DNA of 18,100 nt from CAZWCX01 sp964632945 (GTDB lineage: Bacteria; Planctomycetota; MHYJ01; WSZJ01; CAZWCX01): assembly GCA_964632945.1 (NCBI GenBank), contig CAZWCX010000137.1, forward strand, positions 1 through 18,100. The letters are read 5' to 3'. Positions 6,893-13,288 of the stretch are shown here, in pieces. The number at the start of each line of letters is the position of its first letter. The first letter of the stretch is position 1. Below the pieces are notes generated by a model, which saw only the letters and a list, made by a program, of their open reading frames with translations, searched no databases and was not told where the DNA came from. Both the position numbers and the translations under genes were made by a program.

Positions 6893-8152
6893 ATGAAGCG
6901 CGTGCTCTGGATCGTCGCGATCCTCGCGGTCGTCGGAACGTCGGCCATGGTCTCCCTGCGGGCGCAGGAAGGACCGGAGAACACCCTCGATCGGGCGCGC
7001 ATCAACCGGCTCGTCCGCGATCTCGGCTCGGAAAACCCGCAAATCCGTGACGAGGCGACCCGTGAACTGCGCCACACCGGCGCCCCGGCCCTCCCCGCCC
7101 TGCGCGAGGCGGCCAAGAGCAGCGACGCGGAAGTTTCCTACCGGGCGCAGCGGCTGATCGAGCAGATCGAGCAGGGCGGACGCGAGCCCGAGGTTGCCGA
7201 GGAGGAGGGGAACGAACGCGCCACGCGGCCCCAACGGCGACGCGCCCCCACGCGCATGGGCAGCAATTTCGCCCTGTCGTTCAACGGCAACGGATCCTTC
7301 TCCCTCCGCCGGGACGCGGACGGACACATCGAGCTGCGGGTCAAGGAGAAGGACAAGGACGGGGCGGAAGTGGAAACCCTGTATGAGGCCGACAGCGTCG
7401 AGCAGTTCGTCGAGAAGTACCCCGACGTTGCGAAGAAGTACGGCATCCAGCGCAATCGCACCGGGTTCATCACGATCCCGGACCTCGGCAATCCCCGGCT
7501 CGGCAAGGAGCAGGAGGAGATCCTGAAGGGATTCCAGGAAGACTTGATGAAGGAGATGCAGGAGGTCCTCAAGCAGTCCCGCCGCTCGCTGGAGGAGATG
7601 TTCAAGGGCTTCTCCAATCGCGGCGGATCGCGCCGGGGATTCCCGTTCCCGGACGACTTCGACAAGCTGTTCGAGGAGGACGTCGACCCGTTCCGACTGG
7701 ACGAGGAGATGGAAAGGAAGCTGGACGAGGAGTTGGGTCGCGAGCGACCCGACGAGGGCGGCGACCGCTTGGACCGCGGCGGCAGCCGGCCCGAGCCGAA
7801 TCCGGACGAGACGTTCGCGCCCTGGCAAGAGCGGACGGGCCGGACGCGGATGAACGACGGTCTCAAGGTCGAATACCTGTCGCCCGCGCTCCGCGCGCAG
7901 TTGGGAATCGACGGCACCGAAGGCGTGTTGGTATCGGAGGTGGAAGCGGGCGGTCCGGGCGAACGGGCCGGGCTGCGAAAGTACGATGTCATTCTCCGCG
8001 TCAACGATCAGCCCGTGCGCGCGAGCCTGGAGTTCCGCCGCATCCTCAAGGACGCGATCGGCAGCGGTCATGTGCTGCTGGACGTGGTGCGCAAGGGCGA
8101 GGCCATCACCCTCGACCTGGATCGCCGGGCCATCGAGGCGTTCCGCAAGTAG
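6893..8152 (+). CDS. Secreted protein with HEAT-like helices and a C-terminal PDZ domain (419 aa)
   Basis: A signal peptide covers about 1-24 (VLWIVAILAVV..., likely cut at A24/Q25). Residues 32-95 form two or three short alpha-helical repeats (LGSENPQIRDEATRELR, APALPALREAA) typical of HEAT/armadillo-like protein-binding repeats. The middle (about 125-310) has a beta-type segment, then highly charged helices rich in E, K and D. A PDZ domain fills about 319-412 (EGVLVSEV, GGPGERAGL, YDVILRVNDQPV). No catalytic domain is present, so it is probably a binding or scaffold partner for its protease neighbours. The ATG at 6893 is chosen because AAGGAGG (6878-6884) lies eight bases before it. An ATG at 6869 overlapping the previous stop is less likely. 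Overall the design parallels the 881-aa PDZ protein upstream. Confidence 0.88.
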   Translation: MKRVLWIVAILAVVGTSAMVSLRAQEGPENTLDRARINRLVRDLGSENPQIRDEATRELRHTGAPALPALREAAKSSDAEVSYRAQRLIEQIEQGGREPEVAEEEGNERATRPQRRRAPTRMGSNFALSFNGNGSFSLRRDADGHIELRVKEKDKDGAEVETLYEADSVEQFVEKYPDVAKKYGIQRNRTGFITIPDLGNPRLGKEQEEILKGFQEDLMKEMQEVLKQSRRSLEEMFKGFSNRGGSRRGFPFPDDFDKLFEEDVDPFRLDEEMERKLDEELGRERPDEGGDRLDRGGSRPEPNPDETFAPWQERTGRTRMNDGLKVEYLSPALRAQLGIDGTEGVLVSEVEAGGPGERAGLRKYDVILRVNDQPVRASLEFRRILKDAIGSGHVLLDVVRKGEAITLDLDRRAIEAFRK

Positions 8153-8210
8153 GCCGGGAGGTTGCGACCAAACCGACGCAGGGGGTGGATCCACACGGGG
8201 AGTTTCGAAC

Positions 8211-9377
8211 ATGGAACGGATCAAGACCTACTCGCTGGCCGTGGCGCTGTTGCTGGGGATCGGCATCGGGACGCAGCTTCCCCGCCTGGTCTCCCTGCGG
8301 GAATCCTGGGCCCAGGACCGCGGCAAACGCGAGGAATCGGCGCCGGTGCTGCTCAACCTGAAGGACCAATCCCGGGCGTTCGTGGCGGTGGCGAAGCGGG
8401 TCGGGCCGTCGGTGGTCGGCATCAGTTCCAAGCGGGAACTCGTGCGCGAGCGCGATCCGTTCGCCTGGCTGTTCCAGCCACCGGGCGGCCAGCAGTCGGT
8501 CGGGACCGGCGTGCTGGTGAGCGAGGACGGCTACGTGTTGACCAACAACCACGTGGTGCAGGGCGCGGGGACGCTGGTGGTGACGCTGGCGGACAATCGC
8601 GAATTCACCGGAAAGATCGTCGGCACCGACCCCGAAAGCGACCTGGCGGTGGTCCGGATCGAAGCGGATGCCCTGCGCCCCGCCGCGCTCGGCGACTCGG
8701 ACGTCGTCGAAGTGGGCGAGTGGGCGCTGGCGATCGGCAATCCGTTCGGGCTGTCGAGTTCCGTCTCCGCCGGCATCATCAGCGCCAAGGGGCGCAGCGG
8801 CGTCGGCGTCGCGACCTACGAGGGATTCATCCAGACCGATGCCGCGATCAACCCGGGCAACTCGGGCGGCCCGCTCGTCAATCTCGACGGCGAGGTCATC
8901 GGCATCACCACGGCCATCCTCACGCGCTCCGGCGGGTACCAGGGGATCGGCTTCGCGATCCCGATCAACCGCGCCAAACACGTGATGACGAGCCTGATCC
9001 GCGACGGCAAGGTTCAGCGCGGCTACCTGGGCGTAGAGATGACCGATGTGGGCGCGCACCTGGTGACCTACGTGAACGAGAACTACTCGTACGACCTCAA
9101 GTCGGTGGAAGAGCTCTGCGATCTGCTCGGGCTCAAGACTCCCGAGGGGGCGTTCGTCGTCAAGCTCGACGAGACCGGGCCGGCCGCCCAGGCCAAGCTC
9201 ATCCCGGGGGACGTGATTGTGAACTTCGCCGGGGCCGCGGTCCGGAACACGCAGGAGTTGAGCGAGGCCGTGGCGATGGCGCCGGTCGGGTCCTCGGTGC
9301 CCGTGCGCGTGGTGCGTGACGGCAAGCCGGTGGATGTTCAGGTGAAAATCGCCGAGCGCAAGATCCGGCGGCGCTGA
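8211..9377 (+). CDS. htrA: HtrA/DegS-like serine protease with intact triad and one PDZ domain (388 aa)
   Basis: An N-terminal hydrophobic stretch (about 8-20) is a signal peptide or a membrane anchor; a possible cut site is SWA/Q at 34-35. The trypsin-like domain (about 95-270) keeps the complete triad: His114 in LTNNHVV, Asp144 in DPESDLAVV and Ser218 in NPGNSGGPLV. The oxyanion and substrate loops look normal. One PDZ domain (about 280-380) follows and has about 18 extra residues near its start (YVNENYSYDLKSVE) compared with common HtrA PDZs. HtrA enzymes degrade misfolded envelope proteins; the one-PDZ form resembles DegS, which also cuts anti-sigma factors. A role in cutting the upstream anti-sigma is inference. 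The ATG follows GGGGAG (8197-8202). It is the last gene of the apparent operon, 58 bp after the HEAT-PDZ gene. Confidence 0.95.
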   Translation: MERIKTYSLAVALLLGIGIGTQLPRLVSLRESWAQDRGKREESAPVLLNLKDQSRAFVAVAKRVGPSVVGISSKRELVRERDPFAWLFQPPGGQQSVGTGVLVSEDGYVLTNNHVVQGAGTLVVTLADNREFTGKIVGTDPESDLAVVRIEADALRPAALGDSDVVEVGEWALAIGNPFGLSSSVSAGIISAKGRSGVGVATYEGFIQTDAAINPGNSGGPLVNLDGEVIGITTAILTRSGGYQGIGFAIPINRAKHVMTSLIRDGKVQRGYLGVEMTDVGAHLVTYVNENYSYDLKSVEELCDLLGLKTPEGAFVVKLDETGPAAQAKLIPGDVIVNFAGAAVRNTQELSEAVAMAPVGSSVPVRVVRDGKPVDVQVKIAERKIRRR

Positions 9378-9380
9378 TCG

Positions 9381-9441
9381 CGGGCATGCCCGGCCGATCG
9401 CGGATTGAGCCTGCCCCGGGGTCCGTCCGGCCCGGCCGGGC
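9381..9441. repeat. Palindromes in the convergent htrA/queC gap
   Basis: Two perfect 12-bp palindromes, CGGGCATGCCCG (9381-9392) and GCCCGGCCGGGC (9430-9441), lie just after the htrA stop, together with a GATCGCGG direct repeat (9376-9383, 9396-9403). They may help end transcription from the left. No T-run is present. Confidence 0.3.
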
Positions 9442-9486
9442 GCGCCGTATCCGGGGCGGGAGGAGGCGGAACCCCACCGGTGATCG

Positions 9487-9509
9487 ACGGGCCGCGTCCC
9501 CCGGCCCGT
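9487..9509 (-). terminator. Possible hairpin terminator after queC
   Basis: ACGGGCC (9487-9493) and GGCCCGT (9503-9509) form a perfect 7-bp stem with a 9-base loop, twelve bases past the queC stop on the - strand. It lacks a T-run, so termination is only suggested by position and stem strength. Confidence 0.35.
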
Positions 9510-9521
9510 GCGCGGGCCCCG

Positions 9522-10265
9522 TCAGCGGGCCCGGTAGCGGACCGGGTCGGCGGCGCCCGCTTCGCGGAACCCCTTGAGGCGCAGGGCGCAGGAATCGCAC
9601 CTCCCGCACGCGTCCCCCGCCGGATCCGGGTCATAGCAGGAGTGCGTGAGGCCGTAGTCCACCCCCAGACCGAGGCCGGTGCGGATGATCTCGGCCTTGG
9701 TCATCCGGAGCAGGGGGGCGTGGATGCGGAATCGTCCCGCGCCTTCCACGCCGGCCTTGGTGGCCAGGTTGGCGAGCCGTTCGAACGCCTCCAGGTACTC
9801 CGGGCGGCAGTCGGGATACCCGCTGTAGTCGAGCGCATTGACGCCGACGAAGAGGTCGAACGCCCCCAGCGTCTCGGCCCAGCCGAGGGCGACGGCCAGG
9901 AAGACCGTATTGCGCGCCGGGACGTAGGTGATCGGGATTCCGCGCGCCATTTCATCGGCGGGACGGTCCTGCGGCACGGCGAGGTCGTCGGTCAACGCCG
10001 AACCGCCGATCGCGCGCAGGTCCACGGCCACGACCTTGTGCGCGGCCGCCCCGAGGGCGCGCGCGACGTGGGCGGCGGCGGCCAGTTCCTGGCGATGGCG
10101 CTGCCCGTAGTCGAAGCTGAGCGCATGGACGCGAAATCCGTCCCGGCGCGCGATCGCCAGGGCGGTGGCGGAATCCAGGCCTCCGCTTACCAGCACGACG
10201 GCGGCCCGGTGGGGATCCGCCAGCGGCCGGGAATCCGCGGACGCGGGGGATGGAGCGTCGGCCAT
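9522..10265 (-). CDS. queC: 7-cyano-7-deazaguanine synthase QueC (247 aa)
   Basis: QueC converts 7-carboxy-7-deazaguanine to 7-cyano-7-deazaguanine (preQ0) using ATP and ammonia, in the cytoplasm, on the way to queuosine in tRNA. The PP-loop ATP-binding motif SGGLDSAT is at about 27-34. The C-terminal zinc site is C210, C220, C223 and C226 (spaced C-x9-C-x2-C-x2-C). Motifs such as YVPARNTVFL and GVNALDYSGYPDCRPEY are typical of the family, and the length is normal. The ATG at 10265 fits; its ribosome site AAGGAGG (10278-10284 on the + numbering) overlaps the queE stop codon, so translation of the two genes is probably coupled. A longer upstream frame exists but would bury this ribosome site. 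It forms a two-gene operon with queE. Confidence 0.96.
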   Translation of the reverse strand: MADAPSPASADSRPLADPHRAAVVLVSGGLDSATALAIARRDGFRVHALSFDYGQRHRQELAAAAHVARALGAAAHKVVAVDLRAIGGSALTDDLAVPQDRPADEMARGIPITYVPARNTVFLAVALGWAETLGAFDLFVGVNALDYSGYPDCRPEYLEAFERLANLATKAGVEGAGRFRIHAPLLRMTKAEIIRTGLGLGVDYGLTHSCYDPDPAGDACGRCDSCALRLKGFREAGAADPVRYRAR

Positions 10266-10282
10266 GCGGATGCGGGCCCTCC

Positions 10283-10972
10283 TTACACCCCGCGCGTGTG
10301 CTCGCCCCACAGGTACTTGTGGAGCTGGACCTGCAGACGGACGCGGAGGCCGTCGCGAAGGATCCAGGCGGCCAGGGTCTCGGGGCGCAGCCGGCCGTGT
10401 ACGGGGGAATACAGGGTCGCCCAGCGCTCCGCGACCCGATGCACGGCGCAGAACTCGACCGCCCAGCGGTAGTCCGCCTCGTCCGCGATGACGAACTTCA
10501 CCTCATCGCGGGGCGTCAGGACATGGAGATTCTCGAGCCGGTTCCGCTTCTCTTCGCCGCTGCCGGGGCACTTCACGTCCATGATCTTCACCACCGCCGG
10601 CGGGACGCGATCCAGCGCGATCGCCCCGCTCGTCTCGAGCAGCACTTCGTATCCGGCGGCCAGGAGCGCCTCCATCAGCGGCACCGCCCCCTTTTGCGCC
10701 AGCGGCTCCCCGCCCGTCACCTCCACCAGCCGGCAGGGCCATTGCGCGAGCCGGTCGAGCACGCCGCCGACCGTGGTCTCGGCGCCTTCGTGAAACGCGT
10801 ACTCGGTATCGCACCAGGCGCAACGGAGCGGGCAGCCCGTGAGGCGGACGAAGAGGCAGGGGCGACCCACGTGGGTGGATTCGCCCTGAATGCTGAAGAA
10901 GATCTCGTGGACCGTGAGCGGCGTGTCCCGCAGGGAGGCCGCGACGGACGCAGGAGCGGCGAGCGTGTCCAT
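10283..10972 (-). CDS. queE: 7-carboxy-7-deazaguanine synthase QueE (229 aa), radical SAM
   Basis: QueE is a radical SAM enzyme that contracts 6-carboxy-tetrahydropterin to 7-carboxy-7-deazaguanine, the step before QueC. The iron-sulfur cluster motif is C47-x3-C51-x2-C54 (GCPLRCAWCDTEYAF). The preceding EIFFSIQGEST and the following VEVTGGEPLAQ (SAM-binding GGEP) are diagnostic. The spacing is the ordinary radical SAM type. The start at 10972 puts a normal-length N-terminus just after a candidate promoter; an ATG at 11038 would add 22 residues and cover that promoter. No ribosome site lies before 10972, which matches a leaderless message. queC follows after 17 bases. Other queuosine genes (folE, queD, queF, tgt) are not in the window. 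Confidence 0.95.
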   Translation of the reverse strand: MDTLAAPASVAASLRDTPLTVHEIFFSIQGESTHVGRPCLFVRLTGCPLRCAWCDTEYAFHEGAETTVGGVLDRLAQWPCRLVEVTGGEPLAQKGAVPLMEALLAAGYEVLLETSGAIALDRVPPAVVKIMDVKCPGSGEEKRNRLENLHVLTPRDEVKFVIADEADYRWAVEFCAVHRVAERWATLYSPVHGRLRPETLAAWILRDGLRVRLQVQLHKYLWGEHTRGV

Positions 10973-10980
10973 ACCAACGC

Positions 10981-11009
10981 AGGATAACACTCCCGGCGGC
11001 CTCCGGCAA
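10981..11009 (-). promoter_or_regulatory. Candidate promoter of queE-queC, giving a leaderless mRNA
   Basis: On the - strand, TTGCCG (11009-11004), a 17-bp spacer and TATCCT (10986-10981) form a sigma70-type promoter. Only eight bases separate the -10 box from the ATG at 10972, so transcription should start within about three bases of the start codon. Confidence 0.5.
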
Positions 11010-11043
11010 GAGGGCGACGGCGCCGTCTGTCCCGCCATTTTGC

Positions 11044-11071
11044 TTGTCCCGATGTCTCACGCTGATATAAT
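11044..11071 (+). promoter_or_regulatory. Promoter of the dapL-rdgB-guaB run
   Basis: A perfect TATAAT (11066-11071) is preceded by TG one base away (an extended -10, TGATATAAT) and by TTGTCC (11044-11049) at a 16-bp spacing. Transcription would begin near 11078, leaving a ~39-base leader. This is the best -10 box in the window. It points away from the queE promoter. Confidence 0.65.
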
Positions 11072-11116
11072 CGCCCATCTCGCTTCCCGCCCGTCCCGCG
11101 TCACCAAGGGGCCCCT

Positions 11117-12289
11117 ATGAAGATTTCCCGCGCGGATCGACTCAATAAGCTCCCCCCCTACTTGTTCGTCGAGATCGACCGGAGAAAGCGCGAGCTGCTC
11201 GCGCAGGGGAAGGATGTCATCAACCTGGGCGTGGGCGATCCGGACAAGCCCACTCCGATGTTCATCCAGCAGGCGCTGAAGGATTCGCTCGCCGACCTGT
11301 CGGTCTTCAAGTACCCGTTGGACAGCGGGTTGCGTGATTTCCGGGAGGCCGTCGCCGCCTTCCACAAGCGCCGCCACGGGGTCACGGTCGATCCGGAGCG
11401 GGAGATCTGGCCGCTGATCGGGTCCAAGGAGGGAATCGCCCACTTCCCCCTCGCGGTGCTCAATCCGGGCGATGTCGCGCTCATTCCGGAGCCGGGCTAT
11501 CCTCCGTATTTTTCCGGAACGGTGTTCGCCGGTGGCGAGCCCCACTACATGCCGTTGCGGCGGGAAAACCGGTTCCTTCCCGACTGGGAGGCGATCGAGC
11601 CCAAGACCCGCGCGCGGGCGCGCCTGATCTACGTGAATTATCCGAACAACCCGACCGGGGTGGTGGCGGATGACGCCTTTTTCCGGCGGTTGATCGACTT
11701 CGCGAACGCCAACGGCACCGTGGTCCTGCACGATGCGGCCTACTCGGAGACCTGGTTCGAGCGGGCGCCGCAATCGCTGCTCCAGTTCCCGGGCGGGAAG
11801 GACGTCGGCATCGAGTTCTACTCGCTGTCCAAGACGTTCAACATGACGGGCTGGCGGATCGGCTGGGCGGTCGGCAATGCCGATCTGGTGCAGGCGCTCG
11901 GGTCGCTCAAGATGAATCTCGACTCCGGGGTCTTCAGCGCGATTCAGAAGGCGGCGACCACGGCGCTGCAGACCGGGGACGCCGAGGCGGAGGCGATCCG
12001 GGATCGCTATCGCGGCCGGCTGAAGGCGTTCCTGGGCGCGTGCAAGGAGGCCGGGATCGAGGCGCCGGCGCCCGCGGGTACGTTCTACCTCTGGTGTCCG
12101 GTTCCGCCGGCGATGAAGATGACGTCGATGCAGTTCTGCGCGCGGCTCCTGGACCGCGCCCATGTCGTGGTCACGCCCGGAAACGGGTTCGGGCCGAGCG
12201 GCGAGGGGTACTTCCGGGTGGCGCTGACGGTCGAGGAGGACCGCCTGAAGGAGGCGGTCCGGCGGATCGTGGAGGCGATGAAGTCGTGA
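11117..12289 (+). CDS. dapL: PLP-dependent class I/II aminotransferase, LL-diaminopimelate aminotransferase-like (390 aa)
   Basis: This is a fold-type I aminotransferase. The pyridoxal-phosphate lysine is Lys239 in YSLSKTFNMTGWRIG. The cofactor-binding YPNNPTG (about 175-181), HDAAY (205-209) and the late FRVALT substrate-carboxylate arginine are all visible. The start region (LNKLPPYLFVEIDRRKRELLAQGKDVINLGVGDPDKPTP) and length closely match DapL. DapL makes LL-2,6-diaminopimelate in one step from tetrahydrodipicolinate for lysine and peptidoglycan, and it is typical of PVC bacteria, plants and some archaea. Related enzymes (AlaA, AlaC, AspC) share these motifs, so the exact substrate is inferred. 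AAGGGG (11106-11111) precedes the ATG. The stop codon overlaps the start of rdgB. Confidence 0.85.
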   Translation: MKISRADRLNKLPPYLFVEIDRRKRELLAQGKDVINLGVGDPDKPTPMFIQQALKDSLADLSVFKYPLDSGLRDFREAVAAFHKRRHGVTVDPEREIWPLIGSKEGIAHFPLAVLNPGDVALIPEPGYPPYFSGTVFAGGEPHYMPLRRENRFLPDWEAIEPKTRARARLIYVNYPNNPTGVVADDAFFRRLIDFANANGTVVLHDAAYSETWFERAPQSLLQFPGGKDVGIEFYSLSKTFNMTGWRIGWAVGNADLVQALGSLKMNLDSGVFSAIQKAATTALQTGDAEAEAIRDRYRGRLKAFLGACKEAGIEAPAPAGTFYLWCPVPPAMKMTSMQFCARLLDRAHVVVTPGNGFGPSGEGYFRVALTVEEDRLKEAVRRIVEAMKS

Positions 12290-12927
12290 CCGCTCCCGGC
12301 CGCGTGCGCGTCGTCCTCGGCACGGCCAACCGGCACAAGGTCGAGGAGATGCGCCGGATGCTCGACGACCTGGCGATCGACTGGGTGGACCTGGGGGCGT
12401 ATCCGGACGCGCCGGAAGTGGCGGAGACCGGGGATACGTTCGAGGCGAATGCCCGGATCAAGGCGGAAGCCTACTCGCGATATACGGGAGCAACCGTGCT
12501 GGCCGATGATTCGGGGCTCGAGGTGGACGCATTGGGCGGACGGCCGGGGGTGCATTCGGCGCGCTACGCCGGCCCCGGGCAGGACTCGGAACGGAACATC
12601 GACCGCGTCCTGCGCGAACTCGGGGACCGCCCCGACGGTGAGCGGACGGCGCGGTTCGTTTGCGTCATGGCGCTGGCCGAGGGAGGGCGCGTGCGCGCGA
12701 CGGCGCGCGGCGCCTGCGAAGGCCGGATCGCGCACGCCCGTCGCGGCTCGGGCGGATTCGGGTACGACCCCGTCTTCCTGGTGCCCGGGACGGGCCGCAC
12801 CTTCGGCGAACTCTCGCCGGCGGAGAAGGACCGCCTGAGCCACCGGGCGCGCGCCCTGGCGGCGATCCACCCGGCCCTCGCGGCGCTCCTGCCCGAGGCG
12901 GCCTCGCAGCAGGGCGGACCGAGATGA
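12286..12927 (+). CDS. rdgB: RdgB/HAM1 non-canonical purine NTP pyrophosphatase (213 aa)
   Basis: RdgB cleaves ITP, dITP and XTP to monophosphates, keeping deaminated purines out of DNA and RNA. Family motifs in order: VVLGTANRHKVEEM at the N-terminus (phosphate and base contacts), TFEANARIKAEAY, VLADDSGLEVDALGGRPGVHSARYAG with the metal-binding acids, GGFGYDPVF and LSHRARAL. The length is normal. The start is a GTG at 12286 that overlaps the dapL TGA (GTGA), with GGAGG ten bases earlier inside dapL; upstream open frame is unrelated. The stop overlaps the next ATG (ATGA). It sits in a run that also encodes IMP dehydrogenase, so purine nucleotide handling is a shared theme. Confidence 0.95.
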   Translation: MTAPGRVRVVLGTANRHKVEEMRRMLDDLAIDWVDLGAYPDAPEVAETGDTFEANARIKAEAYSRYTGATVLADDSGLEVDALGGRPGVHSARYAGPGQDSERNIDRVLRELGDRPDGERTARFVCVMALAEGGRVRATARGACEGRIAHARRGSGGFGYDPVFLVPGTGRTFGELSPAEKDRLSHRARALAAIHPALAALLPEAASQQGGPR

Positions 12928-13286
12928 AGTGTCCCTCGTGCGGGGACCCGCTCCCGGCGGCGCGCTACCTCGGCGTGCCCATCCGCCTCTGCGAGGTGTG
13001 CGACTCGCTTTGGGTCACCTCGCAGAACCTGGACGTCATCAAGAAGACGCCCCGGACTTTCGACGAGAAGGAGGTCGTCAAGGTGCGACTCCTCAAGGAA
13101 TGGAAGGTCGTCGAGGGGCAACAGGCGAGTCCGTTCCTCTGTCCGCAATGCTCGACCCGTCTCATCCGCGGCCACTACAAGGAGACGCCCGGCCTGATCC
13201 TCGATTCCTGCCCCCGGGATTGCGGCCACTGGCTCGGCAAGGACGGACTGCAGAAGATCCAGATCCTCGAAGTGGAAGGGGACTAG
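12924..13286 (+). CDS. Small protein with two zf-TFIIB-like zinc ribbons (120 aa)
   Basis: Two treble-cysteine ribbons of the zf-TFIIB type are visible. The first is C3-PSC6 with C23-EVC26 followed by SLW. The second is C73-PQC76 with C96 and C100, an unusual C-x3-C spacing, followed by GHWL. The CPxC...CxxC...W pattern is characteristic of this group of small, poorly understood bacterial proteins. Between them lies a charged linker with a lysine/glutamate helix. No enzyme motif or signal peptide is seen, so it is probably cytoplasmic. Start and previous stop share ATGA, and guaB begins two bases after its stop, so it is co-translated with rdgB and guaB. The function is unknown; its context suggests nothing more specific than nucleotide or RNA metabolism. 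Confidence 0.85.
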   Translation: MKCPSCGDPLPAARYLGVPIRLCEVCDSLWVTSQNLDVIKKTPRTFDEKEVVKVRLLKEWKVVEGQQASPFLCPQCSTRLIRGHYKETPGLILDSCPRDCGHWLGKDGLQKIQILEVEGD

Positions 13287-13288
13287 CC

